Positions 9,830-20,335 are shown, numbered from the stretch's first letter. The stretch is DNA of 64,000 bases from Limnanthes douglasii subsp. nivea (GCA_036936605.1 JAUPFV010000002.1:203693273-203757272); one strand, 5' to 3'. Numbers and translations are program-made. The notes: a model not told the origin generated them from the sequence alone.

Positions 9830-12667
9830 ATGTTCACGGCTAGAAATGCTCTTGTAAAATGTGGCTTGTTGAATCTGTCTGCGTTAGAGAAAGCAAAGAA
9901 AGTCGAACGAGAGAGGCGTATCGATGTTGGTCTTCCGGTCTCCCCAAGCGACAAGTCTGATAAACCATCCTAAGAAGCTGATCAAGGATCATTTTCTACC
10001 AAAATCCAAAACCCAAACCGCTGTTCAAACCAAACCTTTCACCAATCCCATCAGGCTCCTATGTTCATGAGTCTCAACCCTCCAATACCAAAGAAAAGGT
10101 ATTATCGAGCGTTAGAAAACCCTCCCATTTCATAGTCATGGGATCAGATATTGAAAATTCTCCAGAAAAATCCAATCCACGCCAGACAACTCGTTTGGTC
10201 AAGGCCCAAGCGACTGCCTCACAGTCAAAACCCTCCAAAACCGGAGGCCTCTCAAGTGGCATCCAAGGATAAACCCTCCGGATCAGAGGTTTCTATAAGA
10301 GCCCCACGAGATAAGCCCTCCGGATCGGAGGCAGCCAAAGTAGCTTCTCAAACGAAGTCCTCCGGAACTGAGCCTAAACCGGACACCATGCCTTTGGAAA
10401 AAACTGGCGTTCAATCATCTGGACAGACTGTAGAAGCAGAAGCTAACACCCTTCCATCCACAACAACTGATAAATCTTCGACAGTGATGGAGGACAGTAT
10501 CGAAGAGGCCCACTTTGAAACTGAAGCCTTAGGGAAAACTGGGGATGCTGCCTCTGATTGAAAAGGGAAAGAAAAAGTGAAGGTTGGAGTGGCTCATCCG
10601 GATCTCCCGGAGTGCTTGAAGGGCAATGTAAGACCTTGCTTTTATAAATTCAGTGTGAAGTATTTGTTGGCCATGCAGAGCATAAACTATGTCTATACTC
10701 ATATTGCCGAGTTGGGCCGGATTCGGACAAAGTGGGGGCTTAGATTCCCCTTAGACCCAGAGAATGTCAGGTACTTTCATCTGATGAAGCTTTTCTCAAG
10801 CCAATTAAGTCTAAATTCTTGGTACTCCCTTCTTGCTTGTATAATGTCATCAAGGCTGTCCGAAATCCCTCTTCATATGGAGCAATTTGTCGTTGTGGCA
10901 AGTCTATGCAGGAATCACCACATCCCATTCTACCACCACAACATGGGAAACAACTTCAAAGTGGTAGACGACTTGTTGGAGTCGGAGATGAATTGGAGAA
11001 CTCAGTTCTTATACATCAGTGGGTCATGGGAAAACGGGAGGAAGATCAAAGCCAAGACCAACCCTAGTATGCTTACTAGTAGGTGGAAGAGTACATGTAA
11101 ATTCTTTAATTATGTTTTTCATGTTCTCCTTTTTACTTCACAAACATTAAACTGCTGAATTATTACTTCCTTTTCAGTATTACCGAAGGAGTATACCGGA
11201 TATCTGGAGGAGGGGAAGACCACATGTCCCAAATTGAACGCGTGGGCCGCCGAACGTTGGGAGAATGTTTTCCACAACTGTTTTACCTACGACAATATGG
11301 TGAGATCTCACCTGTGGAATACCACAGGCCGGAGATATTTTACATGGAAAGAATTGACCACACCCCCTCCTCCAGGTGTCATCCTCAAATAGACAGAGGA
11401 AAAATATGGTAAACTGGTCTTACCCTCTAGAGCCAAGGCTCCCAGCAAGATGAAGGGAAAGAAGAAGAGAACTGCAACAGAAGTAGTTCGGGCTGCCACA
11501 GAGGAGACTGGTCTGGAGAACCAAGGAGGGATTGATGCCTCATTGCTCAAGGTAGTTGAGGATGAAACTGTCATAGAGGCAAAAGAAAAACCTAATCCAC
11601 CAAGGCCTCCGAAGAAGGACCAAAAACGGAGAGCTAGTAGCGATGAAAGGGCTGCCAAGAAGAAGAAGGTCACCTTAGGGGGAGAAATAACTCTTCGCCC
11701 TTCGGAGCTTCCTCCTCCACCAGCTCCTGCCGACCCTACTTTGGCAGAGAAAATTCCAACAGACTTGCAACTCGGAGAGGGCACCTGAGGAGGGATTGAG
11801 GGTATGGACATTATAGCCCTTCAGGACAATGACCTTTACTTCACCGAGTCAGAGAAAGATGACTTTGCTGTTATTTTCTGTCCTTCAAGCTCTTCCAACA
11901 TGGTGACCTACAATGGTAAATCTTTTTCTATTTCTCAAGACCAAGATACGGTGGCCCATTCTCTTCTAGGTCATATCCAACTAGTGCTTGATCTGGATAG
12001 GCATGTAAAGCATCAGTCCACCCTTATCCGAACCCTTAATGCAGACAAGGAGTCTTTATCAACCAACCTCCTCAATGCCAATCAAAGCATAGAAGAGTTG
12101 AAAAAAGAACTTGAAGTATTGAAGAATGATAAGAAAGATTTGTCGACCAAGCTGACCACTTCGGAGAATGCTAACACTGAGCTCCAAGCTAAGTGCTCTG
12201 GTTTGGAGAAATATCTCTCAACCTTAAAGAAAGACATGAAGACCAAAGATGGTGTCATTCAGACCTTGTCCGACAAAAAGACTTCCCTTGAAGAGGTTGT
12301 GTTCAAGGCAACCAAGGAGAAAGAAGACTTGGAGAAAGAGCAGGAACAAAACATTCAGTCCAACACTAATAAATACACCAACGAGGTGATAGACTCCTTG
12401 GAAACAAGGTATGCCGAAGTGAAGTCTGACATGGTACTAGTCTTCCATGAAACATTTCCGAAGAGGACGCTTGGTCCCCTGTGGAAATATGTGGAGTATG
12501 AAGACATCCCGTTCCATACCATGGCAGATGGTGATAAGAAAAACTATTCTAGTGGAATCGACTCTACCACTGATGAAGAAGAAGGAACCGGGGAGAGTTC
12601 AAGTGCTGAACACAAAGGCCCCAAAAAAGGAGGTGAAGCAAGAACATCTGAAGGGAATAAGCTCTGA
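9830..12667 (+). pseudogene. Antisense ORF (aORF) of Element B, one intron, broken by stops and two shifts
   Basis: The plus-strand frame starts at ATG 9830 (MFTARNALVKCGLLNLSALE) and keeps one phase (frame 2) to the stop at 12665-12667, except for about 10000-10240, which is open in frame 1. Stops occur at 9971, 10559, 11390 and 11786. An intron of about 81 bp (11097-11177, GTAAAT...TTTTCAG) restores the phase. In order: a basic N-terminus, a Pro/Ser-rich part with KPSGSE-type repeats (10240-10400), a conserved globular part (about 10600-11380, with GLRFPLDPENVRYFHL and later NAWAAERWENVFHNCF), a Lys/Pro-rich linker (11450-11790) and a long coiled coil (about 12000-12420). The tail LWKYVEYEDIPFHTM matches 1-366. 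The globular part resembles the 'putative gypsy type transposon' family (PF04195) by eye. The function is unknown. Confidence 0.8.
11097..11177 (+). other. Intron inside the Element B aORF
   Basis: The 81-bp, T-rich block runs CAT|GTAAATTC...CCTTTTCAG|TATTACC. The frame before it closes soon after the donor, and the same frame resumes after the acceptor with LPKEYTGYLEEGKTT. Two other donors upstream (11079, GTAGGT; 11091, GTACAT) would keep the same phase, so the exact 5' site is open. Confidence 0.75.
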
Positions 12668-13208
12668 GGTTTTTAACTATCTTTTATATTTTCTTAATCT
12701 TATGAACTACTAAAGTCCTTGGATGGCCAAGGCGTTTTTTTAATTGTATCCGGACTGAGTACGGATAAGTCTTTCACAATACTTAAAGTCCTTGGAGGCC
12801 CAAGGCATTTTTTTTTTATTTTAGGAACGTTATGCGGTTCATAATCGGACAGGCTTATCTATCAAATTTTTCCTTATTCCATACTTGCTTTCAATTTTAA
12901 TGACTAATGTTCAAAGAGCCCTACTTTACTTTAAAAATATTTAAAGTGAGAGTGTTTAATATCTTCGATGACATGCGTTTAATGGTCATCATTCAACCAG
13001 ATTAATTCGATCTGTCAAAGATCCTTAGTGTTAAATTGAAAACTTGAAAAGAATTGTAATCAAACCACACCGAATATTGTAAGAAGGCACCATATTTTAT
13101 TGAAAAAACCAAACATCTCATTAAAACCTCCCCGCGCCACCAGGGTAGGAAAGAGTATGCCCCCTAATATTTACATTGACTTTAAACAAGTAAATATTTA
13201 TACAACTT
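12668..13208. other. Spacer between convergent aORF and pol of Element B, with two hairpin repeats
   Basis: It is noncoding. It holds CCTTGGATGGCCAAGG at 12717-12732 and CCTTGGAGGCCCAAGG at 12790-12805, each after TAAAGT. The stem arms CCTTGG/CCAAGG are identical while the loop differs, and the same pair exists in Element A. The flanking text (about 12810-13200) is also similar to 600-980. Confidence 0.65.
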
Positions 13209-14310
13209 TCATTCTAGATATAAACTGAGGTGTTCAATATTCCATGGGTTCTTCAAAACTCTTCCATCTTTGTCTTGAAGCCTATATGTCCCAGGTTTAA
13301 GCTTTTCGGAGACCTCATAAGGGCCTTCCTAGTTCGGAGCCAGTTTGTCGAACTGCTTTTCCTTAGTATGCAAGAAAACCTTTCTTAACACTTTATCTCC
13401 TGATTGAGAATCCCCTCTCTTAATCTTGGAAGCAAACCTGCTTTTCATCAAGCCTTGGTAATGGGTGGTTCTAAGATGAGCCTTAACTCTTCTGTCTTCT
13501 ATTAAGGCCAAGTGACTTCTAATTGCCAATTCATTGGCTTGTTCAGAATAGTTGTGGACTCTGTATGATGGTAGGGTTGATTCTATAGGATTAATTTCAT
13601 CCTTCCCATATACCAAGGAAAAAAGAGATTCTTGAGTAGCAGCTCTGGGAGTAGTCAGGTACGCCCACAATACTTCTTGCAAATAGCTTGACCACTTCCC
13701 TGCAGCCCTTTCTAAATTCTTTTTTAAACCGGACAGAATGGTCATGTTTTCCACTTCAACTTGGCCAGTTGATTATGGGTGGGAAGGAGAAGAGAAGAAA
13801 TGTTGAATTCCCCTAAAGGCACATAAACTCTCCATAACCTTGTTATCAAACTGTGGCCCGTTATCTGTGGTTATCTTTTGTGGAACCCCAAATCTGCAAC
13901 AAATGTTAGACAAGATAAATTTTATAACAGCTTTCGAAGTACTTCCTGCCAGGGGGGCTGCTTCTATCCACTTTGAGAAATAATCAATGGCTACAATAAC
14001 AGTCCTGCATCCTCCGGACGCCATTGGTAGAGGCCTAACTAAATCCAGTCCCCAACGAGAAAAAGGCACTGGCTCATAAATTGACTTCATAAGAACTGAT
14101 GGGGTATGAATTTCATTGCCATACCTTTGTCATGGGTCACATTTTTTCACCAATTCCTTAGCATCTGCCATTATGGATGGCCAATAATATTCGGCCAATA
14201 AAACCCTCCGGGTTAAAGCTCTATAGCCACAGTGTGTTGATCCCTCTCCATCATATAGTTTGGATAACACAATTTGGGACTCTTCAACCCCCAAAAAATG
14301 CAGGAAAGGT
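13209..14310 (-). pseudogene. Integrase region of Element B pol
   Basis: The catalytic core at 13773-14090 contains SRWGLDLVRPLPM and KITTDNGPQFD. The glutamate of the triad follows in GQVEVENMTIL near 13745, after one in-frame stop. The C-terminal part (13329-13650) reads LPSYRVHNYSEQANELAIRS and FASKIKRGDSQSGD, and a GPYEVSEKLKPGTY motif precedes the stop at 13209-13211. The zinc-binding zone is at about 14100-14300 (CQRYGNEIH-like text beside a CAT-rich stretch). Close to Element A's integrase in order and motif spacing. Confidence 0.9.
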
Positions 14311-15400
14311 CTGCTTAATTACTTTTCATAAAGAACCTCTCTTATGATCAAGAAACCACGAGCCTTGTGTTTCATTTTTCTTGCCATAGCCTTCTCCGGA
14401 GGTAAAATTCCATCAGAGATGTATTGAAGAAGTGGAAACCTCCAATCTTTAGATTGAACCACTTGTACACTTAAACTTTCCTCCTCTTCCTTGTTCTGAT
14501 TTGATTGTATGGATGGGTATTCTTGTACATGAATCCATGGGTAGGACTCGGAGTATGTTATGGTTACTAAGGAGTCTGCCAGCTTGTTTTCCGATCTAGG
14601 AATATGCTCATAGCAAACATTTTTAAAGTTGGCTGCTACTTCTTTAAGAACGAACAAGTATTTGATCAACTACTCCTTTTTGGCTTTGGACTGGCCTTGA
14701 GCATGGTGGATAAGAAGCTGAGAATCACTCATCAACCTAACTCTTTTAGTCCCACATAGAAAAACTAACTTTATACCAGCTATAGTTGCTTCATATTAAG
14801 ACTCATTGTTAAAGGCCCTGAAAGCAAAGCGTGTAGCCTGATATAATTTATCACCATATGGAGAGGTTACACAAATCCCAGCCCCACAACCCATTGTACT
14901 TTATCCACCATCTGTCCGAACAACCCACTCTTTTTTAGTTTTCTCTTCTGAAGATTTTTTAGAGCTTCTGTTCGAATGAAAATCTACCAAGAAATCAGCA
15001 ACAGATTGAGCTTTGATAACAGTTCGTGGGGTAAAATCAATGTCATAATCACCCAACTCCACTGACCACTTGGTCATCCTGCTTGATATGTCTGCTTTTT
15101 TAAGAGCATTTTTTAGTGGAAAAGACGTTCAGACGATGATGGAATGAGATCGAAAATACAGCCTCATTTTTCTGGCAACAATCACTAAGGCCAATGCCAA
15201 CTTTTCAAGCTTTTGGTACCTTTTTCTGCATCTATCAGACTCTTATGGATGTAGTACACCGGACGAGCATAGTTTTCCACCTCTCTTACCAATGATGCAC
15301 TTATAGCACATTCAGACACACTCAAGTATACATAAAGTATTTCCCCTTCAACAGGCTTAAAAAGGTTTTTGGGAGAAGACAAATGCTTCTTTATTTCATC
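14311..15400 (-). pseudogene. RNase H region of Element B pol
   Basis: The reading at 15185-15382 gives SVSECAISASLVREVENYAR and PVYYIHKSL, the connection just after reverse transcriptase. Text homologous to Element A's AARKMRPYF and TKWSVVLGDYDID follows near 15010-15180. The C-terminal part with KYLFVLKEVAANFKNVCYEH and the linker to integrase (DWRFPLLQYISDGILPPEKA) lies at 14319-14669. Stops and one frame change divide it. Confidence 0.8.
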
Positions 15401-16260
15401 AAAAGCCTGGCTGTACTATGGAGACCACTTGAAGTCTTTAGCACCTTTCAAGGTCTGGAAGAACGAGGCACATTTGTCTAAAGACCTTGAAATAAAACGA
15501 TTTAAAGCAGTCAATCTTCCTGTCAACCTTTGTATTTCTTTAATATTTCGAGGAGGGTCCATTTTTAACAAGGCATCGAGCTGGTCTGGATCAGGCTGTA
15601 TCCCTTTTTCTCTTATTACATAACCCAAAAAAATTTCGGACGACACCCCAAATACACATTTTTCTGGATTCAACTTTAAATTAACCTTTGTCAAGTTGAC
15701 AAAAGTTTCTTGAAGATCAGTTAGGTGCAACTCTTCTTCTAAACTTTTAACCATCATGTCATCCATATATACTTCCATATTTATTCCAAACTAATTAGTA
15801 AATGCTTTGTTCACCAACCTCTGATAAGTAGCCCCAGCATTTTTCAACCCAAAAGGCATCACCTTGTAACAATTGAGACCCTTATCTGTAACAAAAGTAG
15901 TGTGATCTTGGTCCCTCGGATCCACCTGTATCTGGTTATACCCAGAGAAGGCATCTATGAAAAATAATAGCTTGTTTCCAGATGTGGAGTCCACCAACTG
16001 ATCTATCCGGGGGACTGAATAGAGATCTTTTGGGCAAGATCTGTTGAGGTCAGTAAAGTCGATATACATACAACATTTCCCATTCTTTTTCTTGACTAAC
16101 ACTGGGTTGGCAGTCCATAAAGGATACTGAGACTCCTTTATGTGCCCCATCTTGGTAAGTCGGTCGACCTCTTGGACTATTACATGAACTTTGCGATATA
16201 ACACTTGCAGGCACTCTGGTTACATCAGTATTGCACCAAACAAAAACACGTTGGTGACCT
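15401..16260 (-). pseudogene. Reverse transcriptase region of Element B
   Basis: The minus-strand reading 15791-16204 contains QYPLWTANPVLVKKKNGK, YIDFTDLNRSCPKD, FFIDAFSGYNQIQ and MPFGLKNAGATYQRLV. After one stop (TAG where CAG is expected) it continues at 15416-15778 with the active-site motif VYMDDMMVKS, then GYVIREKGIQPDPDQ and the SPLKGAKDF-type end. Compared with Element A (4150-4230) about 25 codons before KVHVIVQEVDRL are missing near 16204, where the frame also changes. It otherwise has all catalytic blocks. Confidence 0.93.
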
Positions 16261-17047
16261 GCCAAAAAAGACAACAACGTTTTCTTCAATTCTGGCGCCA
16301 TCTTGGATCCAATTTTAACACTCCTTCCTTCAGCCAGAGAGCGGGTTTCAACTTTTTCACTTAGTATCAAAACACCAGGGGTCTCTCTGGGGTCATCAAT
16401 TTCACCCTCACCCCCAGAGGGCTCCAACAACTGCTAATCTTCATTAATCATGACTGCCCCTAGAGTTTTAGGAGCAAGTGCAATTGTATAACATTCTTTT
16501 GCTATCTTTTGGCTACTCCAGACAACTCCCACTTGTCCTTGAACTGCATACTACAAACATTGATGGACTGTTGAAGCCACAACATGCATCCTAGAGAGCC
16601 AGAACCTCCCAAAGATCTCATTATAACATGTGGGCAGCCTACCACAACGAATAGCACCCTAACCATCTTCTTAAAAGAGACTTTTCCCAACAATAACTCC
16701 TCCTCAAATTATCTAATTACATCCGTAGAGCTCCATGTGAAGCCCACAATGGATCTATTCGAATGTTGAATCACTATCGGATTCTTCATCTTCTTATAAG
16801 AACTTAAAAAGAGAATATTGGCTGAGCTGCCAGTATCAATCAGAATTCGTCTGATGTCGTTGCCCCCAATTGAAGCTCTTATCACTACAGCATCCTCATG
16901 AGGCCCAGCTATATATCTTAAATCATCCTCATCAAGAAAAATGAAAGGAAAAGGAAATTGGGACTGATAAGAAGACATGCCTCCATCTAACTGAGTAGCT
17001 AGAGTGTGAACATGCCTCTTCCTTGAAGAATGAGTCGGCGCAGTCAT
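16261..17047 (-). pseudogene. Aspartic protease and linker of Element B
   Basis: The reading from 17047 contains ASIGGNDIRRILIDTGSSAN, the retropepsin active-site motif DTGSSAN in its usual hydrophobic context. It cleaves the gag-pol polyprotein in a working element. Downstream, PTCYNEIFGRFWLSRMHVVA (about 16560-16640) is the conserved protease-RT linker, followed by a Glu/Pro-rich stretch (EPSGGEGEIDDPRETPG). The frame changes relative to gag at 17044-17047 and again near 16430. Confidence 0.88.
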
Positions 17048-18562
17048 AGTGTCCCACCGGGATATAGTAAGTGACTCAAAACGCTTATGAGTCCGGACAC
17101 TGTCTTAGTTTGTTCTCTTATGACCCCCACTTTATTCCGGGTTGGATCAGGATCCAAATATTCCGAATCAACATCAAATATTTCAAGGATCACCATAGCC
17201 CATTCTGGAGCAGATGTCCCCGCATTGTTCGTTGGGCTAGTTCGGGGAGCATTATCAGGCCTGTTTCCACTCCTTCTCTTGACATAAGCTCCCAGCTTTC
17301 CCCTTTCAATAAGATTTTGTACCTCTTGTTTCAAAGCGATACCGTCTTCGGTGTTGTGGCTAATATCATGATGATACTAGCAAAAACAAGTATTAAGACT
17401 TTCCCTAAGAGATTGAAGCACTGCCGGCTTACGGAAATGCACCTCATCTTTAGTTTTGTCTTAAATGGTTGCCATGTTCTCCTTTAACTCGGCAAACCAC
17501 TCCGGTTGGACCCAAGGTCCTCGTTTATTTCTGGACTGCTGCCTCTGAGCTGTATTTGGGTGGGATTGAGTCTGTTTGGCCCTGTTGGACCCCTATCTGG
17601 TTTCTTTGGCCTTGTATCTAGACTGGTTCTAGTTTGGAGCAGCTGGGGCAGAACTCACTTGTCTGTATACTCTAGTCTTCTTTGTTTCATCCACGTTGAT
17701 TTTTTTTCCTGCCTGATTTAGCAAACCGCCCCAATTCATGGCTTTTTTCCTCGTTACTGAATCACCTAGATTACCAGGGTTTAACCCTTGTCTCAAAGAA
17801 TCTATTGTTACTTGTTCAAAGCAATTAGCTAACCCATTCTTGGTATTTACGAAACGGCTTATATAGTCTTTCAGTGACTCATTTGGATCTTGGGCACAAT
17901 GGATAATAGTATCTTTATTGCCCTTCATCTCTTTACTCCCCACAAACTACCTTCGGAAGGCAACCCAAAATGTATCAAAGTTTCTGATACAACCATGTGG
18001 CAAGTTGTTGCACCATTTTAGAGCACTTCCCGTAAAGGATTAGTAGAAGGCTCTACACAGAAGTTTGTCATCGTCATCAAAATTCATCATAAATTTTTTA
18101 AACTGTTCCAGATGGTTGTCTGGATCTTTGCTCCTATCGTATTTCTCCATTTTAGTACTGTCAAACATCTTAGGAAGGTTTCCGGATAGTATATTGGCAG
18201 ACAATGGCGATTGCCTCCAATTCCAACTACGATTAAAAAATATGTCTTCATTAGGTGTTGCAAAAATACTTGGCTCATCATGGAAAGCAAAGGGATCAAT
18301 CAGCAGTTGGTCCACATGTTTGTGACTATGGTTGTGGCTATGAGACGACCTTTTTCCCAGATGCCTCTTTAGTCTCCCATGCCTATCTCTCTTTCTTGAA
18401 TATTTTTTAACTAGCTTTTGTTTCTTCCTGGACCTCCCCTCATCACTGCTTGATGACAAGGAGTCCTCAAGCTCATCCTCGTTCGAAAAACTACTAGAGG
18501 ACTCAGATTCTAAGATGTCCACCGGCTTGGACCGGTGAGACTTCTTGGAACTGACATGGGTC
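17044..18562 (-). pseudogene. gag of Element B, fused at its start to LTR sequence
   Basis: One frame runs from 18582 to 17044 with stops at about 18040, 17950, 17629, 17550, 17460 and 17380. It has a Ser/Asp-rich then Arg/Lys-rich N-terminal part (SHRSKPVD, KKYSRKRDRHGRLKRHLGK), the capsid-like part (MEKYDRSKDPDNHLEQFKKF, then CRAFY, GSALKWCNNLPHG) and a degenerate zinc-knuckle end (YHHDISHNTEDG, LKQEVQNLIERGKLGAYV). The first apparent residues (MTRFYNST) come from the LTR, because a deletion joins LTR to gag at 18558-18562. Element D carries the missing start. Confidence 0.88.
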
Positions 18563-18751
18563 GAATTATAGAACCGGGTCAAGTTTAAGGATACGTTTAC
18601 TTATTAAGCTGATTAGCATATAGCTTAGTCAAAAGGTGTTTAGTCATTCTTTACTTTTGTCCTGTCCGGATAGTTCAGTGGCAAGATTATGTCTGAACTG
18701 CCCTTGTCCGGATATCTCAGTAGGCAGTGGTGAATTTATCCGGACTCATCA
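18558..18751 (-). repeat. Truncated 5' LTR of Element B
   Basis: The last 194 bp on the plus strand match 9212-9405 (from GGGTCGAATTAT to GACTCATCA). The other half of the LTR, the primer binding site and the gag start are gone. The junction is the 5-bp microhomology GGGTC. The outer edge is intact and abuts the ACCTT duplication. Confidence 0.92.
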
Positions 18752-18756
18752 ACCTT

Positions 18757-20169
18757 GACTACATTTGAAGTTTGACTTAAAGACGAGGGACCATTAGTGA
18801 TACAAGTTTCTATTAACTATGATGTCACGTGGCAGTTTTAATAAAATTAATTCAAAATTCAAAATCAAATAACGGATTATAATTTATTTTAAAATATGAT
18901 AATTAATAAAATTAAATAATAATTCAAAATCAAATAAAATATTATAATTTACTTTAAAATATGGTAATTAAAATCTCAAAATTAAATAGCGAATTATAAG
19001 TTTAAACATGTGGCATGAACCATAGCATTAACTTCGCACAAAGCATGGACTAACATGTTCATCGCATGTTTTGTGGAATTATTAATTAAACATACACAAA
19101 AATATATGGAGTTATTTCCAAAAATTACAAATAGTCCTCGTCATTCAAGTCTCCCAAATAGCAGCGCAGTTCCTCGCCTTCCATGTTTTTTTATGTATAG
19201 AATTTTGGTAAAGATTTTAGAGTTTAAGGTAAGATTTGGATATGTTTTTAGTGTTAAAATATTAGATTTATGTTAGGGTTTTAGATTCGGGTTAGTTTTT
19301 GTGACAATGATAATTGCATAAATACTTGGTAAGGAAATGTTACTTTTGGTTTTCAAATTTTAGTTTAAAAAATGGGTTTATGGTGATAGATCCAACAAAA
19401 TATGTTTAATTTCTAGCCTAGTACTTTGTTTGATTTTGTTTAATTGATTTGTTTGAATTATTTGAATTTGTTTAATTGATTAGTTTGAATTTTTTTAATT
19501 GATTAGTTTAGTTTATTTGATTTTTAATTATCTTTGTCACTTGTTTAATTTATGTGTTTGAATGTGTTTAATTGATTTGTTTGATTTATTTGAATTTGCT
19601 TAATTGATCCGTTTGAATTGTTTGAATTTGTTTAATTTATTTGTTTGATAAACCTATTAACCTTATACTAATTTAAAACTATTATAAAAAAACTATAATA
19701 ATAATAATAATATAATAATAATTTTTAATAATCAGTAACCAATTTTATTGATTAATAAAACAAAAGTTTGATGTGGAAGGGAAACAATTTGATAAAATAG
19801 AGAAAGAAAGCCTAATATATACTATCTTCTTGAACATAACTCAAAGAGACTAAATATATTGATATAACATCCTTATAAACAAGCACTAGCTCTTATGTAT
19901 GTCTTCGTCATCAGCATCCCAAAACAACAACAACCAACTTTTTTCGGCTCAGCAAAGTCCATCTTGAGTTTATCCAAGCAAGTGAAACCTTGAATCAAAT
20001 TTATGTCTAATCTACAAAAAAATCAAGCATCGAGAAATATAGCATAATAATAAAATTTAAGCTAGGAATCAGCCATATTATCAAGTCTTGAGTCGCGACA
20101 ATTTAAACTTTTAAGGAACGTTATGGCTTTTAAAGGATTGGTGATATTTTATTACTATCAAGATACGGT
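18757..20169. other. AT-rich spacer with degenerate tandem repeats
   Basis: No coding region was recognised. The left end (18785-18810) is an inverted-repeat arm. From about 19395 to 19655 the sequence is a degenerate tandem array built on TTGTTTAATTGATTTGTTTGAATT. The remaining text, including an AT-rich block with repeated AATTAAATAA-type words at 18840-18990, has no visible function. Confidence 0.55.
19395..19655. repeat. Degenerate minisatellite, unit about 24-30 bp
   Basis: The words TTGTTTAATTGAT and TTTGTTTGAATT alternate around ten times with substitutions and small length changes. The array stands out from the surrounding AT-rich sequence by this regular spacing. Confidence 0.65.
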
Positions 20170-20335
20170 TTCATTTTAGATTTTAGAGTTCAACGCGCAA
20201 GCTAATCAGCAACTTGGTTTTGGACTCTAGAAATGTATTTGATAAACATAGTTCATTTTACAATTTAAAGTTCAACGCGCAAGCCAATCAGCAGCTTGGT
20301 TTTGGATTCGAGAAATGTATTTGATAAACATGGTT
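20170..20335. repeat. Tandem duplication, unit about 82 bp
   Basis: Copy 1 is 20170-20251 and copy 2 is 20252-20335. Both run TTCATTTTA...TTCAACGCGCAAGC...TTGATAAACATRGTT with a few substitutions. On the minus strand each copy encodes the C-terminal end of a LINE RNase H (QNQAADWLAR in one, QNQVADQLAR in the other), so the end of the gene at 20351-20668 has been duplicated. Confidence 0.75.

Larger units (their letters stand above)
9027..18751 (-). mobile_element. Element B: Tat/Retand-type Ty3-gypsy retrotransposon with antisense ORF
   Basis: A 9.7-kb insertion bounded by 5-bp duplications ACCTT (9022-9026 and 18752-18756). In minus-strand order it contains a truncated 5' LTR, gag, protease, reverse transcriptase, RNase H, integrase, a spacer, an oppositely oriented aORF, a polypurine tract and a complete 3' LTR. 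The 5' LTR end, primer binding site and start of gag are deleted. Several in-frame stops and frame changes make it inactive. The antisense ORF after pol places it in the Tat lineage, where such ORFs are known. Confidence 0.93.

Noticed and set aside
11308..11811. 167-codon minus-strand open stretch inside the Element B aORF
   Set aside because: It is the shadow of the Lys/Pro-rich aORF segment; the protein (Pro/Gly/Ser-rich, no domain) has no independent support.
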